Part shown: positions 32,658 to 41,730 of the stretch, in pieces
Layout: the number at the start of each line of letters is the position of its first letter
How positions within the stretch are numbered: the first letter of the stretch is position 1
Source: Bog-532 sp963830385
GTDB lineage: Bacteria; Actinomycetota; Actinomycetes; Streptosporangiales; Streptosporangiaceae
Direction of reading: 5' to 3'
Length of the DNA: 64,000 bases
NCBI GenBank assembly: GCA_963830385.1
Contig: CAWHMD010000005.1
Location: 1,240,001 to 1,304,000 of the forward strand
Position numbers and translations under genes: made by a program
Notes under the pieces: model-generated
What the model saw: the letters and a program-made list of their open reading frames with translations, nothing else
What the model was told of the DNA's origin: nothing
Databases searched by the model: none

Positions 32658-34105
32658 GCGAGCAGTTCCTTTGTGGCGTAGGCGGGCGGGATGAAGGTGT
32701 CCCCGACCGGGTGCAGCAGGCCGTCGGTCGACGGCCGCCCCGGCAGCACCCGGACCTCGGCGGCCAGCTGGTCGAGCAGGGGCGAGCCCGCCCGGTCGGG
32801 CCGCTCGGCGGCCAGCAGCACGGCGGCCCGGCACTCGTTGACCTCGCCGACGCACTCGAACGGCTTGCTGAGGTCGGCGTCGCCCAGCAGCGCCCGGAAC
32901 CGTCCCGCCAGGTCCGGGTCGTTGAGCGGCTCGCGTCCGTCGAAGATGTGGGTCAGCTCGGCCGCAGGCAGGAACGGGGCGAGGATCAGGTCGATGAAGC
33001 AGCACTTGTCGCACTGCCCGCACCAGTGGTCCAGCCGCCGGGCCGGGTCGATGTGGAACGCCCGGTTACAGCTGCGGAAGGTCGAGTGGTACTGGGTCAG
33101 GTGCGCGAACCGGTCCGCGATCCACAGCTCGGTGCGGGCCCGCAGGGCGGAGAAGTACTCGGGCATGCCGGGGGTCTGCGCGAGCACGCCGCGGAACGCG
33201 GCCTCGAACGCCTCGCTCTTGGAGTACTGGTGGTTGACCGCGTGGTCGTCGGTCTGAACGGTGGGCACTGAGGCGGACCACTCGTTCGACATGACCACCG
33301 CGTCGCGGTCCTCCAGCGTCGCGGCCAGCACCGCGATCGCGGAGATGATCCCGGTGACCGGGACGTGGCCGTTCAGGAACCCGAGCTCGCGCGAGCGCAG
33401 CAGCTGCGGGTCGATTTCGCGGCCGGCCCGGACCACCGGCAGCCCGGTAACGGCGGCGGGCCGTTCGATCGCGTCGAACCGGGCGCCCGGACGGCTGACC
33501 ACGAACAGCGCGATGTCGGCGCTGGGGCGCACGAGCTCGACGGTGACGATCGAGTCGATACCGCCGCCGAACGGGACCAGAGCGCGCCGTGGTGCGTCTG
33601 GGGCGCTTGGGGTTTGCGGGGTGGCTGAGGTGCGCGGGGCGCCTGGGGTGGCTGTGGCGGGCGGGGTGCCCCGGGCCGCGGTGGAGGCCTGGGCGGAGGC
33701 GGGGGCCGGGGGTGGCAACTCTTGGGCCTCGATGCGGAGGCCGGAGAGGTCGAGGCCGTTGCGGTAGGCGAACTCGCCCAGGCCCTGGAGGTAGAAGTCG
33801 AGCAGGAATGACCGCTCGCGGCGGGTCAGCGCCAGGTCCCCGGTGGAGATGACCGGTGGCGCCGCGGTCTTGTAGTACGAGACGCCGGCCAGCAGGAAGA
33901 CCAGCCGGGCGGCCGCGGCGGTGGCCGGGCGGTCCCAGTCGGCGCCGGGGCGGAACGTGATCAGCTCGGTGAACCGCCGCCCGTCGACGCTGTAGTGACA
34001 GGCGAGCTCGCCGGTGGCGGGGTCCGCCTGGTAGGACTCGTAGCGGAATTCCTGGCCACGCGGCGCCTGCGGCCCGGACGCCGTGGACACGGCCTGAATG
34101 CTCAT
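32654..34105 (-). CDS. murL: UDP-MurNAc-L-Ala-L-Glu epimerase, MurL
   Basis: This 483-residue protein matches MurL, the enzyme shown in Xanthomonas and some actinomycetes to epimerise the terminal L-Glu of UDP-MurNAc-L-Ala-L-Glu, giving the D-Glu stem residue without a glutamate racemase. A P-loop-like GGGIDSIV (180-187) resembles ATP-pyrophosphatase enzymes. CGQCDKCC (C362, C365, C368, C369) looks like a metal knuckle of the QueC type. A Pro/Ala/Thr-rich linker (~135-170) precedes the P-loop. The ATG at 34105 overlaps the pgeF stop, and its own stop overlaps the murD2 start, so all three genes are coupled. Confidence 0.87.
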   Translation of the reverse strand: MSIQAVSTASGPQAPRGQEFRYESYQADPATGELACHYSVDGRRFTELITFRPGADWDRPATAAAARLVFLLAGVSYYKTAAPPVISTGDLALTRRERSFLLDFYLQGLGEFAYRNGLDLSGLRIEAQELPPPAPASAQASTAARGTPPATATPGAPRTSATPQTPSAPDAPRRALVPFGGGIDSIVTVELVRPSADIALFVVSRPGARFDAIERPAAVTGLPVVRAGREIDPQLLRSRELGFLNGHVPVTGIISAIAVLAATLEDRDAVVMSNEWSASVPTVQTDDHAVNHQYSKSEAFEAAFRGVLAQTPGMPEYFSALRARTELWIADRFAHLTQYHSTFRSCNRAFHIDPARRLDHWCGQCDKCCFIDLILAPFLPAAELTHIFDGREPLNDPDLAGRFRALLGDADLSKPFECVGEVNECRAAVLLAAERPDRAGSPLLDQLAAEVRVLPGRPSTDGLLHPVGDTFIPPAYATKELLA

Positions 34106-34953
34106 CGGGTTTCCTTCCGGTCCAGCCGGGCGATGGCCGCGAACCGGCCACAGGGCTGTTCGGCCCGATGGCTGAAGAATGTGGGGCGTGTGGCGGCCGG
34201 GGGCGGGGGGCCGGTGGGGATGTTGGTGGTGTGGATGTTTTCGGGAGGGACACCGGCTTCGCGGAGGACCAGGTTGTTGGCGGCCCACAGGCCGAAGCGC
34301 CACTGGCCAGGGCTTACCGGGTCCAGGAGGCCGGCCGCCTCGGCTCCGAAGGCGGCGGTGGCGGCGTCGGCCACCTCGGCGCTCACCTGGTAGGGGTGGG
34401 CGGCCGGGCCGACGCCGGCCAGGATGTCGGCGGGGCGGGTACCCAGCGACTGCATGGCGGCGACGGCCGACGCAGCCGCCCGGGAGACGGTGCCCCGCCA
34501 GCCCGCGTGCGCGCAGGCCAGCACCTGCGCCACCGGGTCGTACAGCACGATCGGCACGCAGTCGGCGGCCAGCACGGCCAGCACGGTGCCGGGGTCGGTG
34601 GTGACCAGCACGTCGGCGCCGGGGACGGCGTCGGCGGCGATGACCGTGCCGCTCCCCCGGTCGGCGGGGCCGACGATCTGGGCCACGTTGCCGTGCACCT
34701 GGGCCGCGAACACGAAGTCGGCCAGGTCGGCGTCGACGGCGGCGGCCGCCCGGCGGCGGTTCTCGATCACGTGGTCCGGGTCGTCACCGACGTTCAGGCT
34801 GAGGTTCAGCGCGCCGTAGCCACCGGCCGACACGCCGCCCGCGCGGGTGGTGACGACGGCGGTCAGCGGGAATGCGTCATAGACCGGCCAGGTGAGCACG
34901 TCGAGCCCGCGTGCCTGGCGGAACACAGAAGAACTGGTCGAGGGCACGATCAT
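34102..34953 (-). CDS. pgeF: Peptidoglycan editing factor PgeF (YfiH/DUF152 laccase-domain family)
   Basis: This 283-residue protein has the YfiH-family landmarks: TTRAGGVSAGGYGALNLSLN, the conserved QVHG, ADCVPIVLYDP with its metal-binding cysteine, and HAGWRGTVS with its histidine. In E. coli the family removes L-Ser wrongly added in place of L-Ala on UDP-MurNAc; some homologues also show adenosine deaminase or phosphorylase activity. Here the four-base overlap with murL and the coupling to murD2 support an editing role in the same nucleotide-precursor pathway. It lies 11 bp after the M19 dipeptidase stop. Confidence 0.9.
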   Translation of the reverse strand: MIVPSTSSSVFRQARGLDVLTWPVYDAFPLTAVVTTRAGGVSAGGYGALNLSLNVGDDPDHVIENRRRAAAAVDADLADFVFAAQVHGNVAQIVGPADRGSGTVIAADAVPGADVLVTTDPGTVLAVLAADCVPIVLYDPVAQVLACAHAGWRGTVSRAAASAVAAMQSLGTRPADILAGVGPAAHPYQVSAEVADAATAAFGAEAAGLLDPVSPGQWRFGLWAANNLVLREAGVPPENIHTTNIPTGPPPPAATRPTFFSHRAEQPCGRFAAIARLDRKETR

Positions 34954-34964
34954 CGCGAGCGATA

Positions 34965-36119
34965 TTAGCGGGCACCGGGCACCGCCGAGGCCAGGTTCTC
35001 CGCGTCCCTCAGTACGCGCAGCAGGTTGCCGCCCGCCAGCGCGGCGCAGTCGTCCTCGGTCCAGCCGCGATCCAGCAGCTCGGCGAACAGCGCCGGATAG
35101 CAGGAGACGTCGGCCAGCCCGGCGGGCATCCCGGCCGACCCGTCGTAGTCGCCGCCTAGCCCGACGTGGGCCAGGCCCGCCACCGTCCTGACGTGCTCAA
35201 TGTGGTCTGCCACCTGGGCCAGCGTCGCCTCCGGCATCGGGTGGGCGCGCTGGTACTCGGGGGCGACTGTCTCCCAGGTTTCCATGTCCCGGCGATCCAG
35301 CCCGCGCCGTTCCAGCTCGGCCAGCAGGCCGAACTGCCACTGGGCGCACTCGGGCGAGACGAAGAACGGGACGAATGTGACCATGCACACGCCCCCGTTG
35401 GCGGCCAGGGAGCGCAGGACATCGTCGGGGACGTTGCGCGGGTGGTCGCACAGGGCGCGGGCCGAGGAGTGGGAGAAGATGACCGGCGCCCGGGCCACGG
35501 CCAGGGCGTCGCGCATGGTCGAGGCGGCCACGTGCGACAGGTCGACCAGCATGCCGAGCCGCTGCATCTCGCGGACCACCTCACGGCCGAAGTCGGTCAG
35601 GCCGCCCGCCTCGGGCTGGTCGGTGGCCGAGTCGGCCCAGCCCACGTTGTTGTTGTGGGTGAGGGTCATGTAGCGGACGCCCAGGTCGTACAGGGACCGC
35701 AGCACGCCGAGCGAGTTGTTGATCGAGTGGCCGCCCTCGGCGCCCATCAGCGAGGCGATCCTGCCCGCGGCGAAGACCCGTTCCACGTCGTCGGCGGTGA
35801 GCGCCAGCTCGAGCCGGTCCGGGTAGGCCTCGATCATCCGGCGGGTGGTGTCGATCTGCTCCAGCACCGTACTCACCGCGCAGTGCTCGCTATTGGTACC
35901 GGCCAGGGTGGCGGGGATGTAGACCGACCAGAACTGGGCCCCCACTCCCCCGGCATCCAGCCTCGGCAGGTCGGTCTGGGTCTGGGCCACCGGCTCGGCC
36001 AGCCGGGCACGGACCGGGTCGCCGCCGAACTCCTCCCGGATGGCCCACGGCAGGTCGTTGTGGCCGTCGACCAGCGGGTGGCGGCGCAGCAGCTCGCGGG
36101 CCGCCGGATGCTCTGTCAT
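34965..36119 (-). CDS. Membrane dipeptidase-type metallopeptidase (M19)
   Basis: This 384-residue protein has the M19 zinc-site motifs: VDGHNDLPW (H20, D22), a bridging glutamate in GAEGGHSI, SHVAASTM and FSHSSARAL histidines, and VGLGGDYDG near the C-terminus. M19 enzymes hydrolyse dipeptides, including L-D types and, in VanX-independent systems, cell-wall fragments. As first gene of the PgeF-MurL-MurD2 operon it may clean up or recycle stem dipeptides; this is inference. No signal peptide is visible, so it is probably cytoplasmic. It is divergent from the fadD gene. Confidence 0.9.
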   Translation of the reverse strand: MTEHPAARELLRRHPLVDGHNDLPWAIREEFGGDPVRARLAEPVAQTQTDLPRLDAGGVGAQFWSVYIPATLAGTNSEHCAVSTVLEQIDTTRRMIEAYPDRLELALTADDVERVFAAGRIASLMGAEGGHSINNSLGVLRSLYDLGVRYMTLTHNNNVGWADSATDQPEAGGLTDFGREVVREMQRLGMLVDLSHVAASTMRDALAVARAPVIFSHSSARALCDHPRNVPDDVLRSLAANGGVCMVTFVPFFVSPECAQWQFGLLAELERRGLDRRDMETWETVAPEYQRAHPMPEATLAQVADHIEHVRTVAGLAHVGLGGDYDGSAGMPAGLADVSCYPALFAELLDRGWTEDDCAALAGGNLLRVLRDAENLASAVPGAR

Positions 36120-36270
36120 CGCTTCACCCTAGCCACAGCAGGAACGAATGAGCTGACAAGGATGCCGGGCGCATTCATAATGCCCGCAAGACACCTAAGT
36201 GTGACATTTGCAGGGCTTCTGGCGGTTGGCAGCGTGGAGCGAGCATATGCCCAGGTGGTGAACAGCGACG

Positions 36271-37986
36271 ATGACGACGCCTTACGACACGAGACCCTGG
36301 CTGCGTTACTACCCCGCGGGGGTGCCAGCCGGGGCCGAGTTTCCTGACGCCCCGCTGACCAGCGTGCTGGACGACTCGGTGCAGCGTTACCCCCGCCGGG
36401 CGGCGGTGGTGTTCCTGGGCCGCAAGATCAGCTACCGGGACCTGGCCGCCCAGGTCGACCGGTTCGCGGACGCGCTGCGCGGTCTCGGCGTGCACCACGG
36501 CGACCGGGTGGCGACCGTGCTGCCGAACTGCCCGCAGGCGGTCATCACGTTCTTCGCCACGCTCCGGCGGGGCGCGATCATCGTGCAGAACAACCCGCTG
36601 TACACCGCCGCCGAGCTGCACGCCCAGCTGGCCGACAGCGGGGCCAAGGTGGTGGTGGTGTTCGACGGCGCCTACGAGACGGTGGCGGCCGCGCTGCCCG
36701 GCACCAAGGTGGAGCACGTCATCGTCACCTCGCTGACCGAGTACCTGCCGGCCGCGAAGCGGCTGGCGCTGCGCCTTCCGCTGCGGCAGGCCCGGGAGAA
36801 GCGGGCCGAGCTGACCGCCGAGCTGCCGGACGACCTGGAAGACTTCCCGCTGCGGTTCGCCAAGGTGATGGCAGACGCCCGGCCCCGGCACATCCCCGTC
36901 ATGGTCAATCCGGCCCAGGACCTGGCCGCCCTGCAGTACACCGGCGGCACCACCGGCACCCCCAAGGGGGCGATGCTGACCCACGCCAACCTGCTGGCCA
37001 ACGCTTACCAGACCGCCGCCTGGGACCCCGGCTACGTGCCCGGCCAGGAGGTGACGCTGGCCGTGCTACCGCTGTTCCACGTGTTCGGGCTGACGCTTGG
37101 CCTGACCACGACCATGCTCATCGGCGGCACCGTGGTGCTGGTGCCCAAGTTCGACGTGGACCTCGTGCTGGCCGAGATCAAGGACAACCGGCCGACGATC
37201 CTGCCCGGGGTGCCACCCATCTACCAGCAGATCGCGGAGTCGCCCCAGGCCCATTCGGCCCATCTGGACTCCATCCGGACCTGCGTGTCCGGGGCGATGA
37301 ATCTGCGCCGGGAGACCGTCGACAGCTTCCGGCGGGCGACCGGGGCGCAGGTCGTCCAGGGCTACGGGATGACCGAGACCGCACCGGTGATCATGGCCAA
37401 CCCGCTGAACGGGAACGCCCGGCACGTTTCGGTCGGCGTTCCGATGCCGGGCACCCTGGCCCGCATCGTCAGCGAGACCGACCCCAGCCAGCCGGTCGAG
37501 GTCGGGCAGGCGGGCGAGCTGCTGGTGCGCGGGCCGCAGGTGTTCGCCGGGTACTGGAACCAGCCGCGGGAGACGGCCGAGGTGCTGTCCAACGGCTGGC
37601 TGCTCACCGGGGACATCGCGATGATGAGCCCGGACGGCTTCTTCACGCTGATCGACCGCAAGCGCGACGTCATCATCCTGGACGGGTTCAACGTCTACCC
37701 GTCCGAGGTGGAAGAGGTGCTGAACTCCCACCCGGGGGTGAAGGAGAGCGCGGTGATCGGGGTGCCGGACCCGCGACGGGGCGAGCACGTGGTGGCCTAC
37801 GTGGTGCTCATCCCCGGGCTGGCCCCGTCCCGGGATGAGCTGCTGCGGTACTGCCGGGAACGGCTGGCCCCCTACAAGGTGCCGGCCGAAATCACCGCGC
37901 GTGATGACCTGCCGCACAACATGATCGGCAAGGTGCTGCGCCGGGTGCTGCGGGACGAGGCCGCCGCCGAGTACTCACCTAGTTGA
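36271..37986 (+). CDS. Long-chain acyl-CoA ligase (FadD family)
   Basis: This 571-residue ANL enzyme has the AMP-binding loop LQYTGGTTGTPKGAMLTHAN (~227), the GYGMTETAPV motif (~367), LLTGDIAM (~445) and the C-terminal hinge IDRKRDVIILDGFNVYPSEVEE. The catalytic lysine lies in MIGKVLRRVLR near the end. It activates fatty acids to acyl-CoA through acyl-AMP. The upstream 150-bp gap contains ACAC-CTAA-GTGT at 36190-36201, a small symmetric site that might bind a fatty-acid regulator (weak). It is followed closely by the phosphatase gene. Confidence 0.92.
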   Translation: MTTPYDTRPWLRYYPAGVPAGAEFPDAPLTSVLDDSVQRYPRRAAVVFLGRKISYRDLAAQVDRFADALRGLGVHHGDRVATVLPNCPQAVITFFATLRRGAIIVQNNPLYTAAELHAQLADSGAKVVVVFDGAYETVAAALPGTKVEHVIVTSLTEYLPAAKRLALRLPLRQAREKRAELTAELPDDLEDFPLRFAKVMADARPRHIPVMVNPAQDLAALQYTGGTTGTPKGAMLTHANLLANAYQTAAWDPGYVPGQEVTLAVLPLFHVFGLTLGLTTTMLIGGTVVLVPKFDVDLVLAEIKDNRPTILPGVPPIYQQIAESPQAHSAHLDSIRTCVSGAMNLRRETVDSFRRATGAQVVQGYGMTETAPVIMANPLNGNARHVSVGVPMPGTLARIVSETDPSQPVEVGQAGELLVRGPQVFAGYWNQPRETAEVLSNGWLLTGDIAMMSPDGFFTLIDRKRDVIILDGFNVYPSEVEEVLNSHPGVKESAVIGVPDPRRGEHVVAYVVLIPGLAPSRDELLRYCRERLAPYKVPAEITARDDLPHNMIGKVLRRVLRDEAAAEYSPS

Positions 37987-38002
37987 GTACGCTCATGTAC
38001 TT

Positions 38003-38791
38003 GTGAGGTCCATGCAGCTTGAGGGGGCCGTCAACGTGCGGGACCTCGGCGGGGTGCGCACCAGCGACGGACGGCAGGTGACGGGCGGCCGGGTGTTCAG
38101 GGGGGACGCGCTCAGCCGGCTGACCACGGGTGACGTGGCTACGCTCAGTAGCCTCGGGCTGCGCACGGTCGTGGACTTCCGGCTGCCCGGCGAGGTGCTG
38201 GTCAACGGCGAGGACCGGCTGCCGCCCGGAGCCACCGGGGTCAGCCTGCCGGTACCGGGAGCCGAGGTCGGGGCGTTCTACGACCTGATCGCCAGCGGCG
38301 ACTACGGGCAGCAGCGGGCCGAACTCGGGCAGGGCCGGGCGGCCGAGTTCATGGTCCGGGTGCACCGCGGCTTCGTGGCCGACCAGCGCCAGCGGGACGG
38401 GTTCGGGATCGCGCTGCGGATGATGGCCGACACCCGGCACGGCCTGCCGCTGCTGTTCCACTGCACCAGCGGCAAGGACCGGACCGGCTGGATGACCGCG
38501 ATCCTGCTGACCGCGCTGGGCGTGCCGCACCAGGCCGTGGTGGCGGACTACCTGCTGTCCAACGAGATCTACCAGGCCCGGTACTTCAAGCTCGGGAACG
38601 ACCTGGCCAAGACCGGCATGATGCGCGAGCCCGGCCTGCTGCGCCCGATCCTGGAACTGAACGCCGGCTACCTGGAGGCCGCGTTCGATGAGGTCGGCCA
38701 GCGTTTTGGGACGTTTTCAGATTTTCTCAAACACGGTCTCGGTATGGACGCGCAGTCGCTGGGTCAGCTCCGGGAGGCTCTGCTCAGCTGA
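38003..38791 (+). CDS. Tyrosine-protein phosphatase, MptpB-like
   Basis: This 262-residue protein has the NVRDLGGVRTSDGR opening and the phosphatase P-loop HCTSGKDRTG with nucleophile C154. This variant, with K and D in the loop, is shared with Mycobacterium PtpB and the triple-specificity phosphatases that act on phosphotyrosine, phosphoserine/threonine and phosphoinositides. It is likely cytoplasmic or secreted without a signal; none is visible. The GTG at 38003 is used; ATG at 38012 is an alternative. It starts 16 bp after fadD and probably shares its transcript. Confidence 0.88.
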   Translation: MRSMQLEGAVNVRDLGGVRTSDGRQVTGGRVFRGDALSRLTTGDVATLSSLGLRTVVDFRLPGEVLVNGEDRLPPGATGVSLPVPGAEVGAFYDLIASGDYGQQRAELGQGRAAEFMVRVHRGFVADQRQRDGFGIALRMMADTRHGLPLLFHCTSGKDRTGWMTAILLTALGVPHQAVVADYLLSNEIYQARYFKLGNDLAKTGMMREPGLLRPILELNAGYLEAAFDEVGQRFGTFSDFLKHGLGMDAQSLGQLREALLS

Positions 38792-38813
38792 GCTTCCTCG
38801 GAGCGACCCGCAG

Positions 38814-41615
38814 CTACCTGCGGCGCCCGGGGCTGAGCCGGTTCAGCCGCCACCAGGCGATCAGCACGAACACCAGCGACAGCACGATCATCGCGCCGAT
38901 GCAGGTCAGCCAGGTGCTCGACTGGTGATCCCACAGTGAGTTAATCAGCGGCGACCCTTGCTGGATCACGTGGTTGAGGTCGGAGGTGGAGGCCACCGCG
39001 GCGTAGCCCCACCGGCCGGGGATCAGCCAGGAGATCTGGTTGATGCCGGTGCCGCCGACCGCGAACACGCCGCCGCTGAGCATGATCTGGATGAAAATGA
39101 TCAGCACGAGAAAAGGCGTGGCCTGGTTGATGGTCTTGACCAGGGAAGACGTGGCCAGGCCGAGGCTCATCGAGGCCACCGCGAACACCGCGACGGCGAT
39201 CAGGATCTCGAGGAACGGCGCGCCCGTCAGCAGCGAGCCGTGGAGAGGCAATGGCCGGAACGCCAGCCCGATGACGGCCACGACCAGGGCCTGGACGACC
39301 GAGATGACGCCCAGCACGACCAGCTTGGAGCCGAGATAAGCACCGGACGAGAGCCCGGCGGCCCGTTCTCGGACGTAGATGGTCCGTTCCCGGAGCAGCT
39401 CGAAGATCGAGCTGATCGTGCTGGACAGGCTCACCCCGACGATGAGCATGATCAGCGTCACCGGAGCGTTGGGGCCGCGAAGGCCCTGGCTGCCGGCCAC
39501 GACGAAGATCAGGCCGCCGAGGATGAACGGCATCAGCACCGTGGACAGAACGTACGCGCGGTCGGAGGCGAGCACCCGGGTGTAGCGGCGGCACAGCGTG
39601 CCGAGCTGATGGAAGGCGCCGCCCCGGACCGGAGCCGGAGTACCCGCCGCCTTCGGGCCGCCGGAGACGGCCGGAACGTTCGTGGGCCGGGTGACGTACT
39701 CCTCGTGCGCGCGGGAGGCCCTGAACTCGGCGGCCCAGTCGCGGCTGGGCTGCCGGTCGAAGGCCTGGAACACCTCGGCCCAACCGGGCTCGCCGAAGTA
39801 CTGCAGCCCCTCGGTGGGCGGCCCGAAGTAGGCGACCCGGCCGCCGGGGACCAGCACCAGCAGCCGGTCGCAGACGTCCAGGTTGGCCACCGAGTGGGTG
39901 ACCACGATGACCGTGCGCCCGTCGTGGGCGAGGTCGCGCATCTGCTCCATGACCGACTTGTCCAGGCCCGGATCCAAGCCGGAGGTGGGTTCGTCCAGGA
40001 ACAGCAGCGACGGCTTGGTCAGCAGTTCCAGGGCGACGTTGACCCGTTTGAGCTGGCCGCCGGAGAGCTTGTCGGCCCGGGTGTCGGCGTGCCGGGTCAG
40101 CGCCAGCTCGCCCATCACCTCGTCCACCCGGCCATTCCGGTCCTGGCGGCCGGTGTCGGGCGGGAACCGCAACTCGGCGCCGTACCGCAGGGCCCGCTGG
40201 GTGGTCAGCTGGGTGTGCATGATGCTGTCCTGGGGCACCAGGCCGATCCGGGTCCGCAGCTCCGCGTAGTTCTGGTACAGGTCGCGGTTGTCGTACAGGA
40301 CCACGCCGCGGTCGGCCGGGCGCATCCCGGTCAGCGCGCCGAGCAGGGTGGACTTGCCGGCGCCGCTGGGCCCGATGATGCCGATCAGGTTCCGTTCCCC
40401 GAGCGGGAAGCTCACGTGATCCAGCAGCACCTTGCCGCCGCCGACCTCGACTACCAGATCCTGCGCGACCAGCGACACATCACCGGTATCGATATATTCG
40501 CGCAGCGTCCCGTCGACGAGCCGGAATGTGGCGTTGCCGATGCCGACAATGTCTTTCTCGGTCAGCGTCGCAGAGGTAACACGCTGCCCATTGACAAATG
40601 TGCCGTTGTGGCTGCCCAGATCGACAATCTCGTACTTCGAGTCACCGATGCGGCGCAATTCCGCGTGATGGCCGGAGATGGTCAGGTCGGAAAGGACGAG
40701 ATCATTGTCGGGGACCCGGCCGATACGCATCCGGTGGGCGGGCAGCGGCAGCACCGCGGTGGGCCGGCGGTCGACGCTCAGCCGGTAATCCTCGGCCGGC
40801 GGCGAGGCGGCCGGGCGGTCGCGGCCCGCCGGGACCGCGGGGCGGCCGGGGCCGGGCGGACTCGGGGTGAAGGCGGGACGGCCGGGACGGTCGCGACGGT
40901 CGGGCGGACCGGGTGGGGCGGCCTGGCCGGGACGGCCGGACCGGGGCGGCCCGTCGGGGGCCTCCGGCGTGTGCGGGCGGGCAGGCCGGGGTGGGGCGGC
41001 ATCGGCGTTCGGCATCCAGCGGGCCGCGGGCCGTTCGTCACTTACCGCAGGCTTGCCGTTACCAACTACCGGCCTGACCTCGGGCGTTGCCGGCCGCCCG
41101 GCCGCAGCCGCCTGACCAGGGCCGGCACCGCGCCCGGGCGCGGCCGGACGCTCCGGGGTGGCCGGACGGGCGGGGGCGGCAGGACGGGCCGGGGGGGCCG
41201 GGGGGCCGGGAGGTGCCGGGCGGTCGATGACCACGGTGCCGGCGTCCAGCGTCGAGCCCGACACCTGGGTGGCGGGGTGCGACGGCTCACCGACTGGCTC
41301 TAGCCGCAGCACCGGCCCGTCGTCGGGGTTGCCAAGCCGGACGACGCAATCGACACTAATGGTGATGCGGTCCACACGACGAGTATCGACAAACGTCCCA
41401 TTTGTGCTGCCGACATCCTCGAGTATCCAGGAGTCCTGTTCATGCCGGAAGACAGCATGACTCCATGACACACGGGAATCAGTAAGCACGATGTCGGACG
41501 CCGGATCCCGGCCAAGTCGGTAGTCGGTACCCGCCTGCAATCGATGGTCAGATTGCCGGGTGCGGACTACCAGCACTGGGCCAGCCCCCGCCGGTCCAGA
41601 ACGCAGCGACGACAT
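38814..41615 (-). CDS. Twin-FHA ABC exporter, Rv1747-like
   Basis: This 933-residue fusion carries FHA domain 1 (~20-100, YRLGRDPASDIVL...SWSHAVF...GSTNGTF) and a long Pro/Arg/Ala-rich linker (~120-265). FHA domain 2 (~285-365, GRVPDNDLVLSDL...GSHNGTFVNG) and an ABC ATPase follow: Walker A GIIGPSGAGKSTLL, signature LSGGQLKRVNVALELL, LFLDEPTSGLDPG. An ABC-2/ABCG-type membrane domain with about six helices ends the protein. This is the layout of M. tuberculosis Rv1747, an ABCG exporter of cell-wall lipids controlled by Ser/Thr kinase phosphorylation of its linker. The linker here has few Thr, so phosphorylation sites may differ. No kinase gene is adjacent. Confidence 0.93.
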   Translation of the reverse strand: MSSLRSGPAGAGPVLVVRTRQSDHRLQAGTDYRLGRDPASDIVLTDSRVSWSHAVFRHEQDSWILEDVGSTNGTFVDTRRVDRITISVDCVVRLGNPDDGPVLRLEPVGEPSHPATQVSGSTLDAGTVVIDRPAPPGPPAPPARPAAPARPATPERPAAPGRGAGPGQAAAAGRPATPEVRPVVGNGKPAVSDERPAARWMPNADAAPPRPARPHTPEAPDGPPRSGRPGQAAPPGPPDRRDRPGRPAFTPSPPGPGRPAVPAGRDRPAASPPAEDYRLSVDRRPTAVLPLPAHRMRIGRVPDNDLVLSDLTISGHHAELRRIGDSKYEIVDLGSHNGTFVNGQRVTSATLTEKDIVGIGNATFRLVDGTLREYIDTGDVSLVAQDLVVEVGGGKVLLDHVSFPLGERNLIGIIGPSGAGKSTLLGALTGMRPADRGVVLYDNRDLYQNYAELRTRIGLVPQDSIMHTQLTTQRALRYGAELRFPPDTGRQDRNGRVDEVMGELALTRHADTRADKLSGGQLKRVNVALELLTKPSLLFLDEPTSGLDPGLDKSVMEQMRDLAHDGRTVIVVTHSVANLDVCDRLLVLVPGGRVAYFGPPTEGLQYFGEPGWAEVFQAFDRQPSRDWAAEFRASRAHEEYVTRPTNVPAVSGGPKAAGTPAPVRGGAFHQLGTLCRRYTRVLASDRAYVLSTVLMPFILGGLIFVVAGSQGLRGPNAPVTLIMLIVGVSLSSTISSIFELLRERTIYVRERAAGLSSGAYLGSKLVVLGVISVVQALVVAVIGLAFRPLPLHGSLLTGAPFLEILIAVAVFAVASMSLGLATSSLVKTINQATPFLVLIIFIQIMLSGGVFAVGGTGINQISWLIPGRWGYAAVASTSDLNHVIQQGSPLINSLWDHQSSTWLTCIGAMIVLSLVFVLIAWWRLNRLSPGRRR

Positions 41616-41730
41616 GCCTCCAGAGTGTAGATGGGACCTGCATAAAGGGAAATAGCTGCCTCTATTTCTTGAATACCTCGTTATTTACATTAAACTTCGT
41701 CCCGCCCCCTGACTGTGGAGCTGGTCCCCC

